Source: Pseudomonadota bacterium (GTDB taxonomy: Bacteria; Pseudomonadota; Gammaproteobacteria; JAKAQQ01). Taken from it: a stretch of DNA of 64,000 bases. Shown piece by piece: positions 45,488-57,365 of the stretch (position 1 is its first letter; each line of letters begins with the position of its first letter). The stretch spans positions 1-64,000 of the forward strand of contig JAKCBQ010000006.1 of the NCBI GenBank assembly GCA_021839245.1, read 5' to 3'. Under the pieces are notes generated by a model. The model had not been told where the DNA came from. It saw only the letters and a list, made by a program, of their open reading frames with translations, and did no database searches. The position numbers were made by a program, and so were the translations under genes.

Positions 45488-48426
45488 GTCTCCGCCTCGT
45501 CAAGTAGTCGTTGGATCATCAGGTCGACCACACGTGTACGCTCCTTCGGCTCGAGTGCCAATACGGGTATGTAGATGGCTGCACGAAGACGACGTTGCTC
45601 GTCAGGGTTCAGCGACGCGTTCGGAAAGCGCGCCAAGAGCGCTTCAGCCTCCCGGGCGAGCACCATGGCGTCAAGCCCTGCCGCTTTGACGGCGTCGTCC
45701 TCGCGCAACACCCAATAGACGGCAAAGGCCCGTTCGGAGAGCCCACTATCCCGCGCGGCCTTCATCAGGGACTCCCTCTCGGCGGTGAGAGTTGCCAGTC
45801 GTTCCATGGCGATCAGACCGGTGATCTTGCGCTCCTCGAGATCGCGGAGGATGCGCTCGGCACGTTCCTTTAAGGACTGAAACACGGGCGTGAACGCTGG
45901 GTTTTCGTCCATCTCTCTCTGGAGTCCCCGAACCAGGTTGAAGACTTTGCTTTCGTTCGAGCCAACCTCTTTGTGCAGTGATTGCAGGGCCTGCACGTCG
46001 AAGGTCGCACTCTTCATCAATCGCCCCAGCCCGTGCTGCTCGGCGCTTTCCTCGATCAAGCGGCGAGTTTTGTAGGCCAGATCGGCCACGAAACCGGTCT
46101 TCCCGGCGTAAGCGTTACGCACGGCTGCGTAGAGAAAGGAAAGCTGCTTGTAGGTCCCGACGTGATCGCGCAGTTCGGGCGAGGGCGAGAGAATTTCCCA
46201 CAACACCTCGATCTCCTTATAGGTCTCGAAGAACTCCTTTCTGGCCTCGGGCTCGAAGAGGCGACCATAGACGAGGCGCTCCAGGCGTTCGTCGGGGCCG
46301 CCGACCTCGCCCGCGTCGAGATAGCGCAACCGAGCCCGCTCGATCTTCTCAAAGAAGTCCCGAAACAAGACGTCGAGATCCTCAAGGACGCCGCCGACGT
46401 CCGAGGAGTCGAACTGCAACGCCTTTTTGAGCTCGCGCAGGACGCCGACGAGATCCACTACGAGACCCACTCGCTTTTGCACCCCGTTGGCATCGACGTA
46501 AGGACGATTGACCCGGGCAATCGACTGCAGCAGCACGTGATTGCGCATCGGCTTGTCGAGGTAAAGGCAATAAAGCAGCGGCGCGTCGTAGCCGGTGAGT
46601 AACTTGTCGGTGACGATGAGGATTTTGGGGTCCTCGGCAGATTTTTTGAATAGCAGTCGGACGTCCTCTTCACGCTCGGGGGAAAGTTGGAGTTCCGCCA
46701 CCAGGGGGCGGTCAATGAGATCGGTCGCGTTCTGCGTATAGACCGGCACCGTCCATTCGGGCGGCAGCACCAGATCCAATGCTTTTTTGTACTTCGCGCA
46801 GGCCTCACGGTTCACGGCCACCACGAAGGCCTTGTACCCGAGCGGCAGGACGTTCTCTTTGAAGTGCTCGGCAATGAAGGCCGAAGCTTTTTTGATCCGG
46901 TCGTCCGCCGTCAGGAAGGCGCGTAGGTCGACCGCCCGGTCGAGCACGGTATTGAGCTCCTCGACATCGGTGACGCCCTCGCTGTCGGCACGATCGAAGA
47001 ACTCGTTGTCGAGCCGATCAGCCGGCACCGTCATCGTCGAAGGGGCCATCATGTATTTGATGGGGAGCGTGGTCTCGTCGGCGATGGACTCGACGATCGA
47101 GTACTTGTCGAGGTAGCCCAGTTCGTCCTGCGTGCCGAAGATCTTGAACGTGCCTTCGCCTTGCATCGTGCGCGCAACGGGCGTGCCTGTGAAGCCGACG
47201 ATGGTGGCACGAGGCACGGCGGCCATGAGGTAAGTGCCCAGGTCCTTGGCCACAGAGCGATGGGCTTCATCGATAAAGACATAAACGTTGTCGCGTCGGC
47301 AACTATCTTTGCGAATGGCCTCGAACTTGTGGATCATCGAGATGATGAGGCCTCGGAAGTCGGCATCCAGCAGGGACTGCAGTTCGGCCTTGTTGTTGGC
47401 GCGTTTGACAGCGATGTCCTGCCGCTGCATCTCACCCAAGAGGCGTTCCACCCAGTTCTTCAACTGACCTTCGAGTTCGGTCCGGTCCACCACCAGGATG
47501 ACCGTGGCGTTGGAGAAGCGGGCCTTATCCTCCAGGATCAAGCGCGCGGCGGTCAGTAGCGTGAAGGTCTTGCCAGAGCCCTGGGTGTGCCAGATGAGGC
47601 CGCGGGTCTTGGCGGGATCCAGGCAGCGGTCGAGGATAGCATCGACGGCGCGCCGCTGGTGCTGCCGCAAGACGGACTTCCTCGTCTCCCCGTCCTGCAC
47701 GTAGAACAGGATCCAGTGTCGCAAGGTGCGCAGGAAGTCGGTCGGCTCGAAGAAGGATTGCACCGCAAAGCGGTAGGTCTCCTCCGGGATCTCCTTCCAG
47801 CGCGCCATGTCGCGCCGGGTCACATTCCAGGTTACGCCGTACCAGTAATCGAACAGGTGGGTCAGGTTGAACAGCTGCGGCGCCGCCAGCAGCTCCGGCG
47901 TCTCCAGCTCATAGCGCCGCAACTGCTTGACCGCACGCTCAATGCCGTCGCCGTCTTTTGGGTTCTTGTGCTCGACGATGACTACCGGCACACCGTTGAC
48001 GAGAAACATCACGTCGGCGCGGTTGCCCTTGCGGGTAGGCGGCTTGATCTTCCACTCCCAGGTCACATAGAAGTCATTGTCCGCGACGTGCTCGAAATCA
48101 ATCAGAGTCACGACGCGATGGCGCTTCTCGACCTCGTCGTACCACCGACGTTCGCCGCGCAACCACGCGAGCCGCTCGCGGTTCCCTTCGATGCTGGCCG
48201 GCTGCGCGTCGAAGGTCTCGACGATGGCGCGCGCCTGATCGGGCGAAAGCCACGGGTTGAAGTCTAGGATTTTCTGCTCCAACGACCCCTTGAACAAGCT
48301 CGTGGACTCGTCTCCTCGCCGGAACAGCGCCTCGGCGGGCGAAAGCGGCTCCCAGCCGATCTCCACCGCGTGCTTGATCATCGGGAACTGCACGCTTCCG
48401 GCTTCGTTGATCTTGAGGGTGTTCAT
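45484..48426 (-). CDS. hsdR: Type I restriction enzyme R subunit
   Basis: 980 residues. The nuclease motif is in [20 protein letters not shown] (D...E-x-K), the motor has Walker [18 protein letters not shown], the DEAH box [21 protein letters not shown], and helicase motifs to RVNRPY. The C-terminal helical part ([20 protein letters not shown]) would contact the methylase core. It translocates and cuts unmodified DNA. It is separated from the NYN gene by 214 bases with no clear gene. Confidence 0.96.
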   Translation of the reverse strand: MNTLKINEAGSVQFPMIKHAVEIGWEPLSPAEALFRRGDESTSLFKGSLEQKILDFNPWLSPDQARAIVETFDAQPASIEGNRERLAWLRGERRWYDEVEKRHRVVTLIDFEHVADNDFYVTWEWKIKPPTRKGNRADVMFLVNGVPVVIVEHKNPKDGDGIERAVKQLRRYELETPELLAAPQLFNLTHLFDYWYGVTWNVTRRDMARWKEIPEETYRFAVQSFFEPTDFLRTLRHWILFYVQDGETRKSVLRQHQRRAVDAILDRCLDPAKTRGLIWHTQGSGKTFTLLTAARLILEDKARFSNATVILVVDRTELEGQLKNWVERLLGEMQRQDIAVKRANNKAELQSLLDADFRGLIISMIHKFEAIRKDSCRRDNVYVFIDEAHRSVAKDLGTYLMAAVPRATIVGFTGTPVARTMQGEGTFKIFGTQDELGYLDKYSIVESIADETTLPIKYMMAPSTMTVPADRLDNEFFDRADSEGVTDVEELNTVLDRAVDLRAFLTADDRIKKASAFIAEHFKENVLPLGYKAFVVAVNREACAKYKKALDLVLPPEWTVPVYTQNATDLIDRPLVAELQLSPEREEDVRLLFKKSAEDPKILIVTDKLLTGYDAPLLYCLYLDKPMRNHVLLQSIARVNRPYVDANGVQKRVGLVVDLVGVLRELKKALQFDSSDVGGVLEDLDVLFRDFFEKIERARLRYLDAGEVGGPDERLERLVYGRLFEPEARKEFFETYKEIEVLWEILSPSPELRDHVGTYKQLSFLYAAVRNAYAGKTGFVADLAYKTRRLIEESAEQHGLGRLMKSATFDVQALQSLHKEVGSNESKVFNLVRGLQREMDENPAFTPVFQSLKERAERILRDLEERKITGLIAMERLATLTAERESLMKAARDSGLSERAFAVYWVLREDDAVKAAGLDAMVLAREAEALLARFPNASLNPDEQRRLRAAIYIPVLALEPKERTRVVDLMIQRLLDEAET

Positions 48427-48640
48427 CGGGAAAGTCTTCTATTGGTCCAGCCTGCGATATCGACCCGGATCTCGGCGCCCGTAAGCCATACGCTTTCAAG
48501 CACAGGTTCCTTCCGGCTGACAAGTGGCCAAGGGGCGCTGCCCGTCAGCCACGGCCTAGCACGGAGAGTCACGTGTTGCGAGCGTGAACAGGAACGCCCG
48601 TCAGGCGATCGCGGCCTGGTGTAATCGGTGGCGACCGTTT

Positions 48641-49483
48641 TCATGGAGCCTCCTCGCCGTTCCGGGGTCGTGCCGGATTTGCCTTCGGACGTGGGCACAC
48701 ACTGCGCAGGCCGTCGATGTGTTCGAACAGGTCGGGTCTGATCGTGGCCCACATGGGATCGAGAACGAAATCGATACCCGAACGGCGGGCAAGCTTGGCC
48801 GCCGGCACGAAGTCCGCATCGCCAGAAATCAAGATGATCTGGTTCACATTCCGCTGATACGCCAAGGAGGCAATGTCCAACCCCAAGCGCATGTCCACAC
48901 CCTTCTGGCGTATGTCCAACCGGAAATCGTCGTCGGTGAGTTGCTCCCAGCGCTTTCGTCCGTTGATCAGGTCCTTCAAAATCCACGGCTTGAGCTGCCA
49001 GCGGACCTGGCTGGTTGGGATCTCACCCAAGCGCAGCGCCACCTTGCGCAGGCCGCGGAGTGTTTCGTGGAAAGTACTGCGCCACATCGCCACCGCGGAT
49101 TCACCAAGGTCGATGGGCTTCTTCCCGATGGGGGTATGTCCTTTCCAAGCGGCAGGTGGGGCGTCATAGACGAAGATGCGGTAGAGCCGAGCGATGCGCC
49201 GACCGTTCTCGTCGTTCAGGTGATTGAGGGCGACTTGGTGGAGCTTCCTGGCTGCTTCATCAGGATGCTGCCGACCGAAGATCCGCCGAGCCATACTCAG
49301 GTAGAAGCCGGCATCGACCATGACGGCGGTCACCGTCGGAGAGACATGGTAAAGCAGATCGGTCGAGCGGGAGCGTAAAAAAGAATAGCCCCGGGGTTCG
49401 GCGCTTCCCGGATGAGAGGGGGAAGGCTTACTGCCAGGGGCGGATGATGTCTCTATCATAGCCAAAGCCTCTTTAGTCGTCAA
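48641..49483 (-). CDS. NYN-domain (LabA/DUF88-like) nuclease-type protein inside the restriction operon
   Basis: 280 residues; ATG overlaps the hsdS stop. The PIN-like NYN fold shows its acidic residues: Asp57 in AVMVDAGFYLSMARR, Asp197 and Asp203 in KGVDMRLGLDIASLAYQ, and Asp222/Asp224 in ILISGDADFVPAAKLARR. NYN proteins are metal-dependent RNases or close relatives. The first 45 residues are disordered-looking and the last 15 Pro/Arg-rich. Its translational coupling to hsdS suggests it belongs to the system rather than being a passenger. Confidence 0.85.
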   Translation of the reverse strand: MTTKEALAMIETSSAPGSKPSPSHPGSAEPRGYSFLRSRSTDLLYHVSPTVTAVMVDAGFYLSMARRIFGRQHPDEAARKLHQVALNHLNDENGRRIARLYRIFVYDAPPAAWKGHTPIGKKPIDLGESAVAMWRSTFHETLRGLRKVALRLGEIPTSQVRWQLKPWILKDLINGRKRWEQLTDDDFRLDIRQKGVDMRLGLDIASLAYQRNVNQIILISGDADFVPAAKLARRSGIDFVLDPMWATIRPDLFEHIDGLRSVCPRPKANPARPRNGEEAP

Positions 49484-50757
49484 GGTGCTGCCGGCACCAC
49501 CCTCCGCGGCTCGAGCGCCGAGAGATTAAGGTCCGATACACGGATCTCCCCGGTCATCAGCTTGTGGAGCAGGGCCTTGAAGAGTTCTTCGAGCACCTGC
49601 TTTTTCTTGCGGTGTAGTTCGATCTTGCGGTCGATAGCGTCGAGGATGGCGACGATTTCGCGTTGTTCGTCTGGCGGCGGGAGTGGAATAGGCTGTGCTT
49701 TGACTTGGCGATCCGTCACTGCTGGATAGCTGGCTCCTGTCTCGATGCGTGCTAGAAGTTCAAGAAACTCTGGCCGCTGGACGGTATAAAAAACATACTT
49801 GCCAAGTAGCTCAGAGTCGGTAGTGCGCAAGACGCAAAAGGCGGTGGAACACACTTGGTTGTCCAGCGATGCATCGATCCTCGCGACACGAAGCAAAGTC
49901 GGTCTGATCGTTGCGAATATGACATCACCACTCCTCACCCGCTTGCGAGCACGACCTGGCGCATTTTTAAGCAGACATTCGTTCGTCGTTTCAATCTTGA
50001 GCGAATCCCTGGAAACGCTGGATACATCAATGTAATGAATAATGCGATCGCCCTCCGAAGTCAAATCGACTTGATCAGTAACGAGGCACAAGCTGCCTAG
50101 TTCGACGACACTCCAACTCTCCGGCACCGACCCGATCTCGGTGTCCTTCTGCGGCTTGCCGCGCAGGCCGCGCGTGAACAGCTCGCGCATGACAGCGTGT
50201 TTGAGTTCCACTTCTGCTTTTTCTGCAGCGCGTTCGGTGCTGATACCAAGTCGGCACTTATCAAGAACATCTGCAATGCAAGTCTGCTCTGTGGATGGAG
50301 GAAGAACTACCTGAATTTTCTCAAGCTTGGATTTATTGAGTGTATTGCCCTTAATTTGGCGGTCTTGGTGATCGGTATAGTCAATCTGCGACAGAAAATA
50401 GCCCAAGTAACGCTGGTCTATACCTTCTCGTGGAAAAATCGAGATGATGGCTTCGTTGTGACATGCCGGAATGCCGAGCGTCGCCACTCGCCCAATAGTC
50501 AGTTTGAAGCTCATGATGAGTGTGCCCGCAGGCACGATACGCTCGCGGAACACTTTCTCAAATGCAAGCGTAGAGACAGACTCAGCTGTGTCGACAATGG
50601 TGCCGTATGGCTCCATATCCGAAATCGACACCCACGGCACTTGACGCGCTCCATTTGCCCAGTACGCAGGGTTTGCGCGCGCAGGCGTACGGCCCGTCAT
50701 ATAGCTGGCTACCCGACTGAAAGGTTCCACAGTCCAGCCTTCTGGTAGCTTATTCAT
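49480..50757 (-). CDS. hsdS: Type I restriction enzyme specificity subunit
   Basis: The start at ATG 50757 overlaps the hsdM stop and gives 425 residues. Two target-recognition halves: the first begins [20 protein letters not shown], the second [20 protein letters not shown]. Conserved helices follow each, with [18 protein letters not shown] and [20 protein letters not shown]. The second half is less GC-rich than the rest of the operon, as is usual for exchangeable recognition domains. The target cannot be predicted by reading. Confidence 0.95.
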   Translation of the reverse strand: MNKLPEGWTVEPFSRVASYMTGRTPARANPAYWANGARQVPWVSISDMEPYGTIVDTAESVSTLAFEKVFRERIVPAGTLIMSFKLTIGRVATLGIPACHNEAIISIFPREGIDQRYLGYFLSQIDYTDHQDRQIKGNTLNKSKLEKIQVVLPPSTEQTCIADVLDKCRLGISTERAAEKAEVELKHAVMRELFTRGLRGKPQKDTEIGSVPESWSVVELGSLCLVTDQVDLTSEGDRIIHYIDVSSVSRDSLKIETTNECLLKNAPGRARKRVRSGDVIFATIRPTLLRVARIDASLDNQVCSTAFCVLRTTDSELLGKYVFYTVQRPEFLELLARIETGASYPAVTDRQVKAQPIPLPPPDEQREIVAILDAIDRKIELHRKKKQVLEELFKALLHKLMTGEIRVSDLNLSALEPRRVVPAAP

Positions 50758-52586
50758 TTGCGCACCCCTGAAAGAAGCTGACACAACGCCTCGTTTACTT
50801 CGGAGGCTTTCGCATCCAACTCAGCTAATTCAGCAATTAAATGCGATATGTCCCGATGCGAAGCATGGTCGCTTTGCCCTACCCACCGACTCGGATTCAA
50901 GTTGTAATCCGCCTCCCGTGCTTGCTCGATTGTGATCGCCGCCAATTCTCCTTCGACCGACTCACCCTTGAGGTACATCGCGGCCAGCGGCCGGATGTCC
51001 TCCTCAGGCAGGTAGTTCTTAGGCCGGCCTTTCCTGAAACGGCGGCTGGCGTTGAGCAGCATGATTCTGCCGTGCCGCGCCTCAGGCTTGTTCTTGCGCA
51101 GCACGACAATCACGCCAGCGGCGGTGGTGTTGTAGAAGAGGTTTTCCGACAGCAGAATCACACCGTCGATCAGGTCGTTGTCGACGAACCACTTGCGGAT
51201 GTTGCGCTCCTTGTCCTCGTTCTTCGAACCGGAGCCGCGCGTCACTGCCCCGGTGTCGAGCACCACAGCGGCGCGACCGTGGTCGTTCATGCAGGCCAGC
51301 GTGTGCTGCAGCCAAGCCCAGTCACCCTTGCCGCTTGTGATGCCGCCAGCGATACGGAATCGATCGAATGGATCGTTGGCGTAGATGTCCGTAGCAAACG
51401 GCTGGTTCCACATGGGATTGGCGACAACGATGTCGTACTGCTTGAGAGTCCCGTCTGCATTCCGGAGCTTGGGGTTAATCATGGTATCGCCGCGCACTAG
51501 CTCCATCTCCATGTCGTGGATGATGGCGTTCATCTTCGCCACGGCGTAGCTCTCGGCCTGCAGCTCCTGGCCGTAGATCTTGAGCGGTACCTTGCTGGTT
51601 GGGTCCAACTCACGGGCAACGAGCTGGAGCTTGATCAAGAGTCCCGCCGAGCCGCAGGAATAGTCATGGCACGTTTCGCCAGGCTTGGGCCGCAGGATGT
51701 GGGCCATCAAGAAGCCCACCTCGGTCGGCGTGAAGAACTCGCCCGCACTCTGGCCAGAGCCCTCGGCGAACTTGCGCAGCAAGTATTCGTAGGCCCGTCC
51801 AAGGAAATCCGGCTGCACGTCAGCCAGCCCAAGCCGATAGCGCGGATCGGAGAAGGTTTCCACCACATTGCGGAGCTTGGCCGGGTTGATCTCACGCTCG
51901 CCGTTCCGTTCGGCGGCAAAATCCACCACATCGATGACGCCCGAAAGCGCAGGATTCTGCTTGACCACCGCGCGCACAGCGCGGGTCAGATGCTCGCCGA
52001 TGTCGTTGGGCGCGGTCGACCGCCCGCGTTCATCCAGCGGCCAGTCGTACTGCTCTCGCCCGCTGATCACCCTCCAGCGTGCTTCGGGCGGCAAATAGAC
52101 CCTCAACAGCGAGTGGTCGCCTTCTGCGATCTCCAGCGCAGTGGCGCGGTTGTCGTACTCTTCGGCCAATCGTTCGATTTCGTCATCGAAGACATCGGAC
52201 AGGCGCTTGAGGAACAAGAGTGGGAGCAAGTAGTCCTTGAACTTGGCCGCGTCCTTCTCTCCCCGGATGGAACAAGCCGCATCCCACAGCATCTGTTCCA
52301 TGGTCTTAGTGGTCGGCGCTGAGGCAGCAGCTTGCCGGCGAGCTCGACGCGGGATCTGGACGGCAACCCCGATACTATCCTCGGGAGTCTCCTCCACTCC
52401 GGCCTCGCGAGCGAGCACAAGGACAGCCTCTCGTGCCGCCCGTTGCGGCCTGCTCAACCTTCCTTCCCAGCGATTGACAGTGGCTAACGAAACCCCGAGC
52501 CGCTCGGCGAGCTGCTCTTGGGTGAGATCGAGCTTTGCACGAATAGTGCGAAGCGTTGTAGAGAGGTCGATTGCTTGTTTTGTCAT
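50754..52586 (-). CDS. hsdM: Type I DNA methyltransferase subunit with an N-terminal XRE-type HTH domain
   Basis: Start taken at ATG 52586 (610 residues); ATG 52595 and longer frames exist but the promoter -10 overlaps them. Residues about 8-60 are an HTH of the XRE class: [39 protein letters not shown] basic linker ([14 protein letters not shown]) leads to a complete Hsd[39 protein letters not shown] site [13 protein letters not shown], catalytic NPMW. HsdM normally lacks a DNA-binding HTH, so this is a fusion that could bind its own promoter. Confidence 0.93.
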   Translation of the reverse strand: MTKQAIDLSTTLRTIRAKLDLTQEQLAERLGVSLATVNRWEGRLSRPQRAAREAVLVLAREAGVEETPEDSIGVAVQIPRRARRQAAASAPTTKTMEQMLWDAACSIRGEKDAAKFKDYLLPLLFLKRLSDVFDDEIERLAEEYDNRATALEIAEGDHSLLRVYLPPEARWRVISGREQYDWPLDERGRSTAPNDIGEHLTRAVRAVVKQNPALSGVIDVVDFAAERNGEREINPAKLRNVVETFSDPRYRLGLADVQPDFLGRAYEYLLRKFAEGSGQSAGEFFTPTEVGFLMAHILRPKPGETCHDYSCGSAGLLIKLQLVARELDPTSKVPLKIYGQELQAESYAVAKMNAIIHDMEMELVRGDTMINPKLRNADGTLKQYDIVVANPMWNQPFATDIYANDPFDRFRIAGGITSGKGDWAWLQHTLACMNDHGRAAVVLDTGAVTRGSGSKNEDKERNIRKWFVDNDLIDGVILLSENLFYNTTAAGVIVVLRKNKPEARHGRIMLLNASRRFRKGRPKNYLPEEDIRPLAAMYLKGESVEGELAAITIEQAREADYNLNPSRWVGQSDHASHRDISHLIAELAELDAKASEVNEALCQLLSGVRK

Positions 52587-52622
52587 AAATGACATATTTG
52601 CATAGTCTGAATTTTTTGTCAA
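52581..52622 (-). promoter_or_regulatory. hsdM promoter with a 14-bp palindromic operator over the predicted start of transcription
   Basis: TTGACA (52622-52617), a 17-base spacer, and AAATAT (52599-52594) with TGC just before it as an extended -10. TGTCAT-AA-ATGACA (52581-52594) is a perfect inverted repeat spanning the predicted +1 near 52587 and the ATG at 52586, so the mRNA would be leaderless or nearly so. This placement is that of an autorepressor site. Confidence 0.65.
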
Positions 52623-52810
52623 GGTGGAGCCTTTTATGCATTGGCGCTTACACACACATGATCTCTACAACCTCAACCCCCCATGAAGCAACTCATTCAC
52701 CTGAAGTGGATGTCAACCGAGACAAATGCCGCTTGGAGACATGCTTCTAACGGAATCGGTGGACGGCAACCGCGGCGGCAAGACCTCGAACATACACCGA
52801 CATCCTCACC

Positions 52811-53256
52811 GATTGAGTCCTTAAACTGCTGCCAATCGCCGACGGGTTGAGGTGGTGAGTGCCACCGCTTCGACCCAATCGACAGTGTGCAATGTCCAAC
52901 CGGAGATCGAAGCGATAGCCGAGGACGATGTCAGCATAGCCCAGGATTTGTTGCCCGGATTTCTGAACGAACCGGAGGGTCTGGCCCGGCGGGTGGAGAC
53001 GGTCTTGAACCCGATCCTGGCGGCGCCGATGACCGAGCCTCTCGGGGCGAGCCCGTACGAACGGAGCCCCGAACGGCAGGGCGACCGTCACGGCGTCCGC
53101 CTCCGGACCCTCGACACCCGGGTCGGCCCCGTGACCTGACAGGTCCCCCAGACGCGGGACAGCAGCTTCTCGCCCGAGATCTTCAATCGCGATCAGCGCA
53201 GCGAGCAGGTCTTTGTGCTCGCGCTCATGGAGAGGGTCGTCCACGGCGTCTCGACC
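52811..53256 (+). pseudogene. IS256-family transposase remnant, right copy (inverted relative to the left one)
   Basis: It begins with the same end as the left copy (GATTGAGTCCTTAAACTGCTG) and reads SIAQDLLPGFLNEPEGLARR, MTEPLGASPYERSPERQGDR, GVRLRTLDTRVGPVT, then an in-frame TGA, then QVPQTRDSSFSPEIFNRDQR and ALMERVVHGVST, where homology stops exactly at the right 168-bp repeat. Only the first third of the transposase remains. Confidence 0.85.
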
Positions 53257-53424
53257 ATTGGAATCAGTCCAGGATCGAGACCGAATCTCCGACGACATGC
53301 CTCCCTCCATTCCAAAAAATTGAGGAGCATCCCATCGTGGTCAGGAGGAAAGGGCGAGAGACGACCCGGGCTCGATCGGCCGCGGCCGCATTTTGCTCTT
53401 CCTGCCGCGACGACCCTTCAGGAC
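53257..53424 (+). repeat. 168-bp direct repeat, right copy
   Basis: Same orientation and length as 43480-43647. Its left edge is the exact break of the IS256 remnant. Both copies keep a shared frame at the start (IGISPGS, then PNL, then SKK, then P-W-SGGK), but the left copy has a stop after GGKE. Confidence 0.75.
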
Positions 53425-53429
53425 CGGGA

Positions 53430-53474
53430 GGGACGGAGCACAGCCGGATGAAGGCTGCCTCTACGCTCCGTCCC
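53430..53474. terminator. Long hairpin after katG without a T run
   Basis: GGGACGGAGC (53430-53439) pairs with GCTCCGTCCC (53465-53474), with an inner AGCC/GGCT pair in the loop. It lies 20 bases after the katG stop (minus strand). No U-tract follows, so it may stabilise the mRNA end or mark the island edge rather than terminate by itself. Confidence 0.5.
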
Positions 53475-53494
53475 ACCGGTCGCTGATTGGCCGT

Positions 53495-55787
<2,293 letters not shown>

Positions 55788-56074
55788 AATATTCAGGTTG
55801 CAACGGGGCCTTGCCGACCCACACCCGCATTCTCAAGCTTGGGCACAGCCTTGACCCTATACTCTATCGATCGCGTGGAAGTTGGGCGATAGAGATCGGC
55901 GACAGGGACTACTGGAGCTTGGGTCCGAACGGTTGCAGAAGGACCGGGCCATCGTCCGTCGCGCTCGGGGCGCATGATCCCCCGATGCACCTACCGGAGA
56001 TCAGACAAGCACAGGGAAAATATTGAGGATCCACGCGCCTTGCAGAGGCCTCTTAGGTCCGGCCCAGATGGCTT

Positions 56075-56533
56075 CTAAGGTTTTCCCTCGGTTTCACGGT
56101 GGGGGCGCCTCTGTGTCGCGTAGCGTCCCCAAATCCATTCAGGGACGTAGTAAAGGACACACCAACCGAGGATGAAAGTCCACGTAATCGGGTGCCACGG
56201 GTGGCGGCCAACCGGAACAATGTGCCACCCCACCGCAAGGACAAAGAGAGCCATCGCCAGAGCAAACGGTCCCGTAAACCGGCAATGCACACGCCCGCAG
56301 CGTGCAGCGTTCACGAGGCAGAGTCCCCCGATCCACGCAAGGCCGAGCGACCAGCCCGCGACATGCCACCACCACCCTGCACTCGCCGTGACGGCCAACA
56401 GCAGGACGGCCGGGCCCCACCATATCAGCGACCACCGGCAACTTCCCGCGAGATCGCGGCACGACGCACAAGACTCATCTTCCGTGATCTCTTTCCCGGT
56501 CTCGGGGTCCGGGCTTCCTCCGGCGCTATGCAT
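56075..56533 (-). CDS. Small membrane protein with paired cysteines, unknown
   Basis: The start at ATG 56533 has CACGAGGAGAGAG upstream and gives 152 residues. A soluble N-terminus (PETGKEITEDESCASCRDLA with a CxxC) precedes four hydrophobic stretches: SLIWWGPAVLLLAVTASAG, HVAGWSLGLAWIGGLCLV, FALAMALFVLAVGWHIV and TWTFILGWCVLYYVPEWIWG. Between them is NAARCGRVHCRFTGP, a motif recurring in uncharacterised membrane proteins. A metal-related role is possible from the cysteines but unsupported otherwise. Confidence 0.6.
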   Translation of the reverse strand: MHSAGGSPDPETGKEITEDESCASCRDLAGSCRWSLIWWGPAVLLLAVTASAGWWWHVAGWSLGLAWIGGLCLVNAARCGRVHCRFTGPFALAMALFVLAVGWHIVPVGRHPWHPITWTFILGWCVLYYVPEWIWGRYATQRRPHRETEGKP

Positions 56534-57365
56534 GGCTCTCTCCTCGTGTCGCGACTCGGCGGGTTCGTGCCTTGCAGGAGGCTCTTTCCCCATACCCATC
56601 TCTTGAGTATCCCCCTCACAGACGTGCACGGTATACCACATCCAAGCGGTCCGTCCCATCCTTGCCCGCCCTGAACGGCGGTGCCTCTAGCGCGCCGAGG
56701 CAGGAATCGCATCTTGATCTGAGCCAGGACGGATGCGGGACATCTCAGAGGCGGCGTTATATGGACGAGGCGGACAGCCGACCGGTCGAGACACAGGAAC
56801 CGGCCCTTTCAATGAGGGCTTGTCAACATCGTTGACAAGGGGGACACCCAACACATGCCGAAGAACGTCCCGCAATCCTGGCCCCGGCAATCTCACGTGC
56901 TGCGGTGCATCGGATGTTGCGACGGCGACGTCGCCTGCCAGCCCCCTTGAGAGCGACGCGCGGTCATCGAGGAAGCCCGCGCCTCCCATCCCGGTGACGA
57001 AAAGGAGCATGAACCAGGGGTCATCAATTCGTTGCGGCAGCATTGTTGGGCATTCTGGGCGTGTGTGTCTCCGCTTCCCGAGTTCTCGTCGCCTCCCCGC
57101 CCTCAGATCCAATACCGGACTTTGCTGTGAGGCCGACCTCTGCCTCCTCGACCTGGGATCCCCCACCCACCAAAGGCTCTACACCACCACCGACTTGACT
57201 CGTTTGTGGTCAATGGCATTGCCGTCTCGCCGTCTGGCGGCGGCACGGGCGAGCCGCATCCCACCGGCCGAGGCCTTACACCGTGAGTAAATCACGCCGA
57301 GGATTCCGGATGCCTGTTTCGATGCCTCCCCACTCCTTGGAGCATTCATCAACCCGGCGAAAACC
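56534..57365. other. 832-bp stretch without a convincing gene
   Basis: Reading both strands I find overlapping frames of 100-185 codons with no recognisable domain, no ribosome site and poor composition. It contains one strong palindrome (56819-56839). It may hold decayed sequence; the ADOP gene that follows has no clear promoter here. Confidence 0.45.
56819..56839. repeat. 21-bp palindrome
   Basis: Perfect 9-base arms CTTGTCAAC and GTTGACAAG around ATC, 527 bases upstream of the ADOP gene and 286 upstream of the small membrane gene. No T run follows; an operator is more likely than a terminator. Confidence 0.5.

Noticed and set aside
43480-53424. Whole interval as an intact composite IS256 transposon
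   Set aside because: Both transposase copies are broken (stops, frameshift, deletions), and the 168-bp repeats are not IS256 ends in consistent orientation.
56733-57290. 185-codon plus-strand frame and a 159-codon minus-strand frame in the empty stretch
   Set aside because: No recognisable domain, no ribosome site, and the two overlap. Left unannotated, although a decayed gene cannot be excluded.
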